NCBI RefSeq assembly: GCF_000829435.1 | Contig: NZ_JXRP01000014.1 | Span: 1-64,000 of the forward strand | Length of the DNA: 64,000 nucleotides | Reading direction: 5' to 3' | Source: Jeotgalibacillus soli | Lineage (GTDB): Bacteria > Bacillota > Bacilli > Bacillales > Jeotgalibacillaceae | Shown: piece after piece, positions 8,396 to 16,335 of the stretch | How the letters are laid out: every line of letters starts with the position of its first letter | How positions within the stretch are numbered: position 1 is the stretch's first letter | The notes under the pieces: generated by a model | Databases searched by the model: none | The model's input: only the letters and a program-made list of their open reading frames with translations | Told to the model about the DNA's origin: nothing | Made by a program: the position numbers and the translations under genes

Positions 8396-9070
8396 TTAAA
8401 GATGATAATTAACTAATTCCAGCCCCTCTGGATACGAATCACGCCCTGTCGTATCGATGGAGGCTTTTCGTTTTGGGATTAAACCAAAATTAAGTTCTGC
8501 ATAGAGGATCCCTTCTTCGTCGTATAAAGGACCGGCTAAATATTCTCCACTTGAACCAATAATGGCACTCCCCCAAAAAAGTCCCAGCTTGCAGCATGAA
8601 GAGATGATTGTTCACCTTGCTCTTTTGTCACATAGTAGGAAGATGCAATGACAAAGCACTGACCCTCCGATGCGTAGGCTTTACTCGCCGTTTCAATGAC
8701 TCCTTTATTTGAACGTCCACTTGGGAAGTCCGGCTATCCCGTCCATGAAGCACAATGAATCTGTTCTCCTTGTGAAATCAACGAATATTTAAGAAGTGGC
8801 TGCAAATGTTCATAACAGATCAGCCCGCCGACACGTCCACTTGGTGTATCAACAACTTTTAAGGTGCTGGCATCACCTCTAGTGTGAAATGATTTTTCAC
8901 GATTACTTGGAAATAATTTGCGATGTACATTTAAAATCTCTCCATTAGCACCGATTGTAACAAGTGAGTTATATATTTCCATCATAATGGTCAACAACTT
9001 CATTTATCCCCGTTACTACGGTGACCTGAAGGTGTTTGGCAGCCTCACATAAAGAATTAAGGTGACCTTG
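8396..9070 (-). pseudogene. Nitrilase-family remnant, 5'-truncated with frameshifts and a stop
   Basis: Reading the minus strand and switching frame recovers a nitrilase C-terminal two thirds. LCEAAKHLQVTVVTGINEVV is followed by a 2-base shift in an AT repeat near 8975, then NVHRKLFP (catalytic Lys) and GGLICYEHLQP (catalytic Cys). An in-frame TAG follows at 8734-8736 after HCASWTG, and a further 1-base shift lies in a T/G homopolymer near 8575. The frame then continues SSGEYLAGPLYDEEG to a TAA at 8396-8398. The N-terminus with the catalytic Glu is missing, replaced by the truncated regulator. It cannot be functional. The family normally hydrolyses nitriles or cyanide. Confidence 0.85.
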
Positions 9071-9933
9071 TCCGGTTGTGTAAGAAAGCTTTTTCCTACA
9101 CCTTCTTCTCCTTGTATAAAGATAGGTGTATCTGTTGGTAGGACTTTTTCTGCTAGATGTATAACCTTTTTCATTGCTTTACTTCGATGGATTACCTTTT
9201 GGTTCATTCCTTTTCTAGTCCGCAGGTTATCAAGTTCTGCCTTATATTCTCCAAGTGAATTTTTTGTAGAACTCAATTCTTGCTGTAAATTTCTAACTTC
9301 TGTAATATCAAGAGAAAAATTCACTATTCGTTTGAAATCACCTGAGGCATTATATACTGGAATGCCAGTAATCATTAAACGTTTGCGGGTCTGTGTAGTT
9401 TGGAACGAGGTTACCTTTTCTTTCCGTTCAATGACTAACCTGGTCACAGAAGGCTTAAAGACACCATCTTTCTCTAGCTCATACACACTTCTCCCAACTA
9501 ATTCTTCTGAACGGATCCCCCATATTTCTTTGGCGGAGGAGCTGACACGTACGGTTTTTCCGTTATCATCTGCGATGTAGATGACATCATAAATATTCTC
9601 TAAAATCGCTTCCATATCAAGTAAGGTTGAATCCACTGATTGACGATGTGGGTCGGTATTCACACCGTAGATGGCTGTATCTTCAAAATGAAATAATAAA
9701 TAAAAGGAAAATTGATTCCATGAAAATGTTTCCGGGGGAGATTGAAAGTTAAACTTTGATTTTTGATACCCAATGACAAATTTAATTAAATCCGAAGCAT
9801 CTACATGTTTACGCTCTAAGAGATCAACCATATGAGGATTATATATAGGGGTGATTCGTTTTCTTGAAAATGAAACTACAGGTGTTTGGATGATCTTCAC
9901 TATACTTTCTTTTAGATTTGATTCTAACTGCAT
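9016..9933 (-). pseudogene. PAS-AAA+ sigma-54-type regulator, truncated at Walker A
   Basis: The ATG at 9933 has a strong AGGAGG. An N-terminal region of about 100 residues is followed by a PAS domain (LENIYDVIYIADDNGKTVRV, residues about 105-215), a short coiled coil, and the start of a sigma-54-interacting AAA+ domain with Walker A GEEGVGKSFL near residue 285. The frame then runs out of the family into PNTFRSP and a stop at 9016. The rest of the AAA+ domain and the DNA-binding helix-turn-helix are gone. The following bases encode nitrilase in another frame, so a deletion joined the two genes. The intact regulator probably activated the nitrilase gene (inference). Confidence 0.8.
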
Positions 9934-10261
9934 GACAGTTTCCTCCTAACTATATAACTGTGAATTTTTTATAAGGATAATAATGTTCTTATTTTGTTGT
10001 AATTTCTATATTAGGGGAACATTTAATTGGTGAGCAGAGATAAATAATAGAACATGATTTTTGCCCTTGTGCCTTTTAATAATAAAGAAGGTTTTTGCAG
10101 TTTTATTTATTTTTTATATCTCACTTTTTGTTTTATAAATGTGTTATTGACGTCCTTACATCCTCATGTTACCCTTATTCGTAATTCAAAAAATATTCTT
10201 ACAATTTGTGTAATGAACATTTAGAAGAAGCATGATAGTGAAAACTCCATAAAATGTGGAA
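9934..10261. other. Intergenic, divergent upstream region
   Basis: About 330 AT-rich bases between the regulator remnant and the cobalamin riboswitch. It must hold the promoter for the riboswitch transcript and the old regulator promoter; I looked for a sigma-54 GG-N10-GC motif and did not find a properly spaced one. Confidence 0.4.
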
Positions 10262-10435
10262 GTAGGTTCCTTGAATGAATAAGTTCAAGGATTAAAAGGG
10301 AAGCTCGGTGTAATTCCGGCACGGTCCCGCCACTGTAAAAGGGGAATTAGTATACAAAAAACCACTGATCCAATTGGGTTGGGAAGGGGTGTAGCTAATA
10401 TTGATCCTTGAGTCAGGAGACCTGCCTATTTCGAC
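10262..10435 (+). ncRNA. Cobalamin (B12) riboswitch upstream of metE
   Basis: The conserved B12-box elements are in order: AGGTTCCTTG, AAAAGGGAAGCTCGGTG, AATTCCGGCACGGTCCCGCC, ACTGTAA, and GAGTCAGGAGACCTGCC. Binding of adenosylcobalamin is expected to favour the downstream terminator. This turns off the B12-independent methionine synthase when B12 permits use of a MetH-type enzyme. Confidence 0.95.
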
Positions 10436-10511
10436 AACACTGTTAAACCTACGGGAGATAGGGAGGTGTTAGAGAAGCGGACCAATCAAGGGTGCAGTGT
10501 ACCCTTTACTT

Positions 10512-10556
10512 AGGCATTTCTAACGTTCTTTATGATCGTTGGGAATGCCTTTTTTG
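10512..10556 (+). terminator. Riboswitch expression-platform terminator
   Basis: Stem AGGCATTTCTAACG (10512-10525) with CGTTGGGAATGCCT (10537-10550), two G-U pairs, then TTTTTG. It sits between the riboswitch and metE. Confidence 0.85.
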
Positions 10557-10591
10557 TTGTGCCAGTAATACATAAAAATGGAGGTTTTAGA

Positions 10592-12886
10592 ATGAATACG
10601 TTAAAAACAAGTTTATTAGGCTATCCGAGAATTGGAGAAAATCGTGAATGGAAGAAAGCACTGGAGGCCCACTGGGCAAAAAAAATTAGTGAAGAAGAGC
10701 TTCTGCAGCAAACGGAAGAAATTCGTTTGAAGCATTTACAAAAACAAAAAGATAAAGGGATTGATCTGATTCCCGTAGGTGATTTTACGTTATATGATCA
10801 CGTCCTGGATACAGCTGTGATGTTTGGGCTTATCCCGGATCGCATCCAAGCTTCTGGAGCAAAAACGTCTCTTGAAACGTATTTTGCGATGGCTAGAGGA
10901 AATAAAGAAGCTGCTGCCAGTGAAATGACAAAATGGTTTAATACTAACTATCACTATATTGTTCCTGAGTATTCAAAAGGGAAAATGAGCTTGAACGAAA
11001 ATAAACCGCTTCAGGCATATCGTGAGGCAAAGGACAAGCTTGGCATTGAAGGGAAGCCAGTTATTGTTGGTCCATATACATTTATAAAATTAGCAAAAGG
11101 CTACGAAGACAAGGAACTGCCTCAGTTTATTTTGGAGTTGCTTCCATTATACGAGCAGCTTTTGAAAGAGCTTGAACAGGATGGGGTAAAGTGGGTTCAG
11201 ATTGATGAGCCGATCCTTGTTACTTCCATCACGCATGATGAAATGAAAACAGTAGAATTTATTTATAAAAAACTGAATGAAGCGGCACCTGATCTCTCCA
11301 TCATGCTGCAAACGTATTTTGACGCAGTAGAGTGGTACGAAGAGGTTATGAAGCTTCCTGTACAAGGCATTGGTCTTGATTTTGTGCACGGTGGAGAAAA
11401 AACATTGGCAAGCCTGAAGGCATATGGATTTCCTAAAGATAAAGTGCTTGCAGCCGGAGTAATCGATGGACGAAATATTTGGCGTGCAGATTTGAAAAAG
11501 AAATATGACCTGATTCAAACGATAACAGCCATTGTTCCTAACGAACGCCTATTAGTACAGCCATCGAGCAGTCTGCTTCACGTCCCTGTGAATGTACGTA
11601 GTGAATCACATTTGGATTCAACGGTACAGTCTGCCTTAGCGTTTGCAGATGAAAAGATTGAAGAGCTTGTACAGCTTGCTGAATCTGTGAACATAGGTGA
11701 TCAGGGGAAACACTTATTTGCTGCAAATGAAACCGCCATTCGTACATTAGCGAAATCAGAAGCTAGAAATCGATCAGCTGTTAGAGAAGCAGTAGCCTCG
11801 ATCACAGAAAAAGAAGCACAGCGTACTTCGGATTTTGATGTAAGAAATGAAAAACAGCAATCAAAATGGGATCTTCCGCTTCTTCCGACCACAACGATCG
11901 GAAGCTTTCCGCAGACGAAGGAAGTCAGAAAAGCACGCCTAAGCTATAAAAAAGGCGAGTGGAGTGCAGAGAAGTATGAAGGATTTATTGAAGCTGAAAT
12001 CGAAAGATGGATTAAACTTCAGGAAGAACTAGGATTAGACGTACTGGTCCATGGAGAATTTGAACGAACTGATATGGTCGAATATTTTGGTGAAAAGCTG
12101 AACGGTTTTGCCTTTACGAAAAATGGATGGGTGCAGTCATACGGGTCTCGCTGTGTGAAACCACCGCTGATTTATGGTGATGTTGAATTCGTTGAGCCGA
12201 TGACGGTAAAGGAAAGCCTCTTTGCACAATCCTTAACAGATAAGCCTGTTAAAGGAATGCTTACAGGACCTGTTACGATTTTAAATTGGTCCTTTGTACG
12301 TGATGATATTCCGAGAAGTGAAGTGACCTATCAGCTAGCACTTGCGCTAAGAAAAGAGGTAGAAGCACTTGAAGAATCAGGGATTACGATGATCCAAGTT
12401 GATGAACCGGCACTTCGCGAAGGGCTGCCGCTGAAAAAAGAAGCATGGGATCAATATTTGAACTGGGCTGTTGCTTCGTTTAAAATTACTACCTCTTCTG
12501 TAGAGGATACAACACAAATTCATACACATATGTGCTACTGTGAATTTCATGATTTCATTGATCCAATCAGAGATTTAGATGCAGATGTCATTTCAATTGA
12601 GACATCACGGAGCCATGGTGAGCTTGTATCATCCTTTGAAGATCATGCATATCATAATGATATAGGTTTAGGTGTTTATGATATTCATAGCCCGCGTGTG
12701 CCGGATGTTGAAGAGATGGTTCAAATGATTCAACGAGGGTTAAGTGTACTTGGGCCAAAGCAATTTTGGATTAACCCGGATTGCGGTCTGAAAACAAGAG
12801 GTGAATCAGAAACCATCGATTCGCTGAAAAACATGGTTGCAGCTACAGCCAAAGTGCGACAAAGTTTAGCGCAAAAACAGGTTTAA
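10592..12886 (+). CDS. metE: Cobalamin-independent methionine synthase MetE
   Basis: A 764-residue cytoplasmic enzyme that transfers the methyl group of 5-methyltetrahydropteroyl-triglutamate to homocysteine. Length and both barrels match the family: an N-terminal barrel with LLGYPRIGENREWKKALE and a C-terminal barrel with LLPTTTIGSFPQTKEVR. The zinc site motifs HTHMCYCEF and NPDCGLKTRG are intact, as is IQVDEPALREGLP. The start at 10592 is set by GGAGG at 10580-10584. An upstream in-frame extension to 10532 overlaps the riboswitch terminator and is rejected. Expression is controlled by the cobalamin riboswitch in front. Confidence 0.97.
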   Translation: MNTLKTSLLGYPRIGENREWKKALEAHWAKKISEEELLQQTEEIRLKHLQKQKDKGIDLIPVGDFTLYDHVLDTAVMFGLIPDRIQASGAKTSLETYFAMARGNKEAAASEMTKWFNTNYHYIVPEYSKGKMSLNENKPLQAYREAKDKLGIEGKPVIVGPYTFIKLAKGYEDKELPQFILELLPLYEQLLKELEQDGVKWVQIDEPILVTSITHDEMKTVEFIYKKLNEAAPDLSIMLQTYFDAVEWYEEVMKLPVQGIGLDFVHGGEKTLASLKAYGFPKDKVLAAGVIDGRNIWRADLKKKYDLIQTITAIVPNERLLVQPSSSLLHVPVNVRSESHLDSTVQSALAFADEKIEELVQLAESVNIGDQGKHLFAANETAIRTLAKSEARNRSAVREAVASITEKEAQRTSDFDVRNEKQQSKWDLPLLPTTTIGSFPQTKEVRKARLSYKKGEWSAEKYEGFIEAEIERWIKLQEELGLDVLVHGEFERTDMVEYFGEKLNGFAFTKNGWVQSYGSRCVKPPLIYGDVEFVEPMTVKESLFAQSLTDKPVKGMLTGPVTILNWSFVRDDIPRSEVTYQLALALRKEVEALEESGITMIQVDEPALREGLPLKKEAWDQYLNWAVASFKITTSSVEDTTQIHTHMCYCEFHDFIDPIRDLDADVISIETSRSHGELVSSFEDHAYHNDIGLGVYDIHSPRVPDVEEMVQMIQRGLSVLGPKQFWINPDCGLKTRGESETIDSLKNMVAATAKVRQSLAQKQV

Positions 12887-12904
12887 ATATACCCGATCTG
12901 AATG

Positions 12905-12941
12905 AAAAGAACCTGTTGGAGGCCCTAACAGGTTCTTTTTC
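12905..12941 (+). terminator. metE terminator
   Basis: Perfect stem AAAAGAACCTGTT (12905-12917) with AACAGGTTCTTTT (12927-12939) followed by T residues. Confidence 0.9.
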
Positions 12942-12991
12942 AGGTTTAACACGGGAGATCAATTTCGAAATGAAGATTTAATAATGATCGA

Positions 12992-13543
12992 TTATAGTAG
13001 ATGATCAGATTCAACATCAGTGTAAATTCCAATCAAAACTACTGCAGGTTCATCTCCAATGTTTTTTACATAATGCGGTACACTTGCATTCCAGCTAAAA
13101 GAATCTCCTTCTTCCAAAATCACCGAGTCCTCTCCTTGCTCAGCGATGATTCTTCCTTGCAGTACCAAATGACATTCTTCACCCTCATGTGCATGTGCAT
13201 CGCCAGTTGATGCACCAGGAGGAAATTCAACACGCATCATACGTAAGCCGCCTTTAGAGGATAAATGCTCAATTTTTAAATTTCCTTTGCTTAAAGTTGT
13301 ACACTTTCGTTCATCTTTTTTGACGACACACATTTGCTGTTTTTTTTCTAGCAGCAAATAGGGCAGCGGAACGCTTAAAAATGATGAAATGGTTTGCAGT
13401 GTGCTAATGGAAGGGGAGGTATTATTATTTTCTACATTGCTTATAAAACCTTTTGAAAGCCCGGTTTCTTCGGACATTTGGGCAATTGTGATCTTTTTTC
13501 TATTTCTTATTGCACGGATTTTTGAACCGATATCAATGCTCAT
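12992..13543 (-). CDS. XRE-family regulator with C-terminal cupin
   Basis: A 183-residue protein. Residues 6-62 form an XRE helix-turn-helix (GSKIRAIRNRKKITIAQMSE, then FISNVENNNTSPSISTL). Residues about 110-178 form a cupin_2 sensor domain with the metal-site pattern HAHEGEECHLVLQG and EEGDSFSWNASVPHYVKN. Proteins of this layout bind small ligands and control divergent metabolic genes. Here the neighbour is the GTP cyclohydrolase II gene at 13751, with a palindrome over its -35 box. The ATG at 13543 has AGAGGTGG upstream. Ligand unknown. Confidence 0.9.
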   Translation of the reverse strand: MSIDIGSKIRAIRNRKKITIAQMSEETGLSKGFISNVENNNTSPSISTLQTISSFLSVPLPYLLLEKKQQMCVVKKDERKCTTLSKGNLKIEHLSSKGGLRMMRVEFPPGASTGDAHAHEGEECHLVLQGRIIAEQGEDSVILEEGDSFSWNASVPHYVKNIGDEPAVVLIGIYTDVESDHLL

Positions 13544-13601
13544 GATTAACCACCTCTAAAGTTTCTTAATAGAAAACTTATATTCATATTAACGAATTTA
13601 T

Positions 13602-13632
13602 TGTTGACAATCAACACCAAAAATTGTTATCT
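13602..13632 (+). promoter_or_regulatory. Sigma-A promoter with overlapping operator-like palindrome
   Basis: TTGACA (13604-13609), 17-base spacer, TTATCT (13627-13632). The perfect palindrome TGTTGA-CAA-TCAACA (13602-13616) covers the -35. A second imperfect palindrome, ATTCTTATAAGGAAT, lies just downstream near 13648. Both are candidates for the XRE-cupin regulator. Confidence 0.6.
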
Positions 13633-13750
13633 TATAAAAAACAAAGATTCTTATAAGGAATATTTAGTTGAATTTAATATTAAAGGAACGATAGTAAAGA
13701 TGAGAGTTTAATATATAATGATCGACTAATTCAAAGGAGCGCATGAATCC

Positions 13751-14491
13751 ATGATCAGCACAAAAATAGATAGTAAAGTTTTGTCCATATTGGAAGAGAA
13801 AATACAGCTTATTAAATCGGATGTAGGAGCTACTTACCTCGTAGGACCCATTCGATTACCAGTGAACCTGGATGGGGAAACTGTTGTTTTCCAATGGTAC
13901 AGCTGGCTGCAGTGTGAGGAAGTAGCAGATAGCTTGGAAGGAATTATTGAAAAACTTTCATCCTCTAATCTCGCAGATTTTCAGCAATCCAGTGTACTAG
14001 TGTATGGCGATTTTAAAGATGCAGACGAAGCATTGATCCGTATGCATTCCATTTGTCACACAGGTGATATTTTTGGCAGCAAACGATGCGACTGTGGTTT
14101 TCAATTAAAGCAATCGATGAGAATGATTGTGGAACACGGTACTGGAGCGCTATTTTATCTTGCCAATCATGAAGGCAGAGGCATTGGTTTGTTCAGTAAA
14201 GCAATGGCTTATGTTCTTCAGGAAAATGGCTACGATACAGTAGAGGCTAATTTAAACCTTGGATTTGTTGATGATTCCCGCGACTACAGCGATGCAATTC
14301 AAGTATTAAAAGCATTAAGAACCAAGCCGGTAACGCTGATTACCAATAATCCGAAAAAATTAGAGGCCTTACAGAGTTCAGGCATGAATGTAGCTGGGAG
14401 AACACCTTTATGGGGAGATATTTCCGAGTTTAATGAGAAATACTTAAAAACGAAAATTGAACGCTCTGGACATATTGGAGAAAGCTCTTAA
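13751..14491 (+). CDS. Stand-alone GTP cyclohydrolase II
   Basis: A 246-residue protein of the RibA (GTP cyclohydrolase II) family, without the RibB half usual in Bacillus RibBA. The zinc and catalytic signature SICHTGDIFGSKRCDCGFQL is complete, followed by NHEGRGIGLFSKAMAY, DTVEANLNLGF, DDSRDY and LITNNPKK. The enzyme opens the GTP ring to give the pyrimidine precursor of riboflavin. A separate copy under its own XRE-cupin regulator suggests a conditional or specialised role rather than housekeeping riboflavin synthesis (inference); related enzymes also feed deazaflavin or toxin-type pathways. An ATG start at 13751 with AAAGGAGCG upstream fits. Confidence 0.9.
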   Translation: MISTKIDSKVLSILEEKIQLIKSDVGATYLVGPIRLPVNLDGETVVFQWYSWLQCEEVADSLEGIIEKLSSSNLADFQQSSVLVYGDFKDADEALIRMHSICHTGDIFGSKRCDCGFQLKQSMRMIVEHGTGALFYLANHEGRGIGLFSKAMAYVLQENGYDTVEANLNLGFVDDSRDYSDAIQVLKALRTKPVTLITNNPKKLEALQSSGMNVAGRTPLWGDISEFNEKYLKTKIERSGHIGESS

Positions 14492-14536
14492 TTGAGGAGC
14501 GGGAACGTTGATGTGGCAGCTTTAGAGGGAAGGGAA

Positions 14537-14578
14537 TAAAAGTAGAATTAGATTGAACACAATCTAATTCTACTTTTA
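14537..14578 (+). terminator. Terminator after GTP cyclohydrolase II
   Basis: Perfect 19-bp stem (14537-14555 with 14560-14578) and a 4-base loop AACA; T-rich right arm. Confidence 0.9.
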
Positions 14579-14684
14579 TATGATAAATTAGTCCCGAAGT
14601 GCGGATAAATTTGGGGCGAGCTTCGATAAACTACTTTAGACATATAAAGCTTCAATTTTAACAGGAATGAAGGGTGATGAAACC

Positions 14685-15329
14685 ATGAAAAGTCCGTTGT
14701 CGTACAAAATTGTTCTTCCAGCCAAAATGGAGGAAGGAAAAAAGTATCCCGTGATCTATGCCATGCATGGAAAAGGAAGTAATGAGGATGATATGCTCGG
14801 TTTAACACAGGAGCTTAAGGATCAATTCATTCTTATTGCTGTACGGGGATCGCTTCCGGAAGGGTTTGGCTATGCTCATTTTACGATAAAAGGGATCGGA
14901 AACCCGGACAGAGCATCCTTTGATCAATCAGTAGAGCTTTTACAATCCTTTATTCAGTATACAGGTGAAACGTATCCAATTGACCAGCAGCATCAATATT
15001 TATTTGGCTTCAGTCAAGGAGCGATTTTGGCCATGACCCTTGCGTTAACAATGGGCAATCAACTTAAAGGAATCGTTGCGTTAAATGGATATATTCCGGG
15101 CTTTGTGAAAGACGAATATCTGATTCAATCAATAGAAGATGTCTCCATTTATATTTCACACGGGGAATTTGATCCTATTTTTCCGTTAACGTTTGGACAA
15201 GATAATTACGAGTTCTTTAAAGCACGCAGTCAGAACGTACGATTTACTTCCTATTCTGCCGGACATGAGGTTTCGCGTGAAAACTATGAGGATTTTATTA
15301 ATTGGCTGTTGGAAGATGCAGCGAATTAA
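14685..15329 (+). CDS. Alpha/beta hydrolase (phospholipase/carboxylesterase type)
   Basis: A 214-residue cytoplasmic esterase. The oxyanion region is VIYAMHGKGSNEDDM, the nucleophile elbow YLFGFSQGA (GxSxG), the acid SHGEFDPIFP and the catalytic His SAGHEVSREN, so all triad residues are present. It resembles short carboxylesterases of the YtaP/YvaK size class, but I cannot name a substrate. The start ATG 14685 has AGGGTGA at 14671-14677 with 7-base spacing; an ATG at 14667 is in frame but its upstream AGGA is too close. It is single, with terminators on both sides. Confidence 0.85.
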   Translation: MKSPLSYKIVLPAKMEEGKKYPVIYAMHGKGSNEDDMLGLTQELKDQFILIAVRGSLPEGFGYAHFTIKGIGNPDRASFDQSVELLQSFIQYTGETYPIDQQHQYLFGFSQGAILAMTLALTMGNQLKGIVALNGYIPGFVKDEYLIQSIEDVSIYISHGEFDPIFPLTFGQDNYEFFKARSQNVRFTSYSAGHEVSRENYEDFINWLLEDAAN

Positions 15330-15336
15330 ATTAAGG

Positions 15337-15370
15337 AGAGAATGTTATTAATTTAGCATTCTCTTTTTTA
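15337..15370 (+). terminator. Esterase gene terminator
   Basis: Stem AGAGAATG (15337-15344) with CATTCTCT (15357-15364) followed by TTTTTTA. Confidence 0.85.
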
Positions 15371-15462
15371 GTTGCTTATATCCGTTTTTTCTAAGAGAAT
15401 ATTTTGTATCATATTTTTTAAGTTGTCTGATGTGATTACCATTCTTTCCTTTTCTTTTCATT

Positions 15463-15576
15463 TATGGCTTTGTTAAATGTGTGTGTAGATTTCCGCTGCA
15501 GACGCTCGCTTCCCGCTTCAGTCCGCAAGAGTCTCGCGCCTTCCGTTCCAATCAACAATATTCTATAACATAGCTT
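15463..15576. repeat. Dispersed intergenic repeat, copy 1 (short)
   Basis: Outer flank GGCTTTGTTAAA and TATAACATAGC; core with TTTCCGCTGCAGACGCTCGC and CCGTTCCAATCAACA. A shortened member of the seven-copy family described in the findings; same orientation as copies 3, 4, 6 and 7. Confidence 0.8.
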
Positions 15577-15624
15577 GTTTTTAAAGGGATTTTCCGAATA
15601 AAAAGCATCAAAGGACTATTCTTT

Positions 15625-15938
15625 AAATCTTGTTACAACATGTAGATGATAATGATCCTAGCTCATTAAAGATACCGCCATTTTGAAAAACAGTAATGCC
15701 GTCAGGGTTAAACAATCTTTTTATTCCCTTTGAAATGAGAATCGAGACAGGCATCCTATGATTTGCTGTTTCTTTGTCTAGATCCTCTAATTCATTAAAA
15801 TGCTAATTTGGGGAGAATCAATGTGTGCTCTTCATTAAATGGCTCGTGGTCCAGAACACAACAGACAAAATCATTTTCACATACAACATTTACTGGATAT
15901 CGTTTGTTGGCTAAACCATAGCCTATGCAGTCTTTCAT
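15625..15938 (-). pseudogene. HIT-family protein, frameshifted
   Basis: From the ATG at 15938 (AGGTG upstream) the frame reads CIGYGLANKRYPVNVV then DHEPFNEEHTLILPK, the N-terminal half of a HIT nucleotide-hydrolase. A shift near 15810 is needed to continue HFNELEDLDKETAN and LFNPDGITVFQNGG. A second shift near 15650 is needed to reach DHYHLHVVTR, the His-x-His-x-His catalytic triad. At least two indels interrupt it, so it is decayed. The neighbouring bases also show general decay around repeat copy 1. Confidence 0.85.
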
Positions 15939-16130
15939 TTTTTCACCTGCTTTTCTAGGAGATTATTAATTACTACAAGAATTGGTTATAAACTATAAAT
16001 TTCTTCTAGTCCCAATTCAATAGAGCATTTAGACTATTTCATTGAAAAAAATATTTTAGTATGGTAAAACTAACAGAGTGATCTTGAATAAATAAAAATT
16101 TATTCTTTTTAATAAAAATTGAATATTTAC

Positions 16131-16216
16131 TACCCTGGGGGGGCTTGGAAAAGCTGAGAGAGACGTCTAGTCTTGACCCTTATTACTTGATCTAGGTAAT
16201 GCTAGCGAAAGGAAGA
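16131..16216 (+). ncRNA. TPP riboswitch (THI element)
   Basis: Contains AGCTGAGAGAG, TTGACCCTT, ACTTGATCTAGGTAATGC and TAGCGAAAGGAAG, the thi-box core. The usual CTGG/CCAG pairing appears here as CTAG/CTAG, a compensated change. It precedes a terminator and the thiamin salvage genes, so thiamin pyrophosphate should switch them off. Confidence 0.93.
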
Positions 16217-16271
16217 GGTATAGCGACTGATAACAAAATCATATCCCATCAGGATTTCATTCGTTGTTTAC

Positions 16272-16304
16272 AACCACTTCTTCCTACAAAGAAAGTGGTT
16301 TTTT
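16272..16304 (+). terminator. TPP riboswitch terminator
   Basis: Stem AACCACTT (16272-16279) with AAGTGGTT (16293-16300) followed by TTTTG; 32 bases before the ylmB start. Confidence 0.85.
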
Positions 16305-16335
16305 GTTGCAAAAAATTATAGGGAAGGGGATCTGG

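Noticed and set aside
9934-10260. Sigma-54 promoter for the nitrilase/regulator or metE
   Set aside because: The best candidate (GGCAC near 10071 on the minus strand) lacks the required 10-base spacing between GG and GC.
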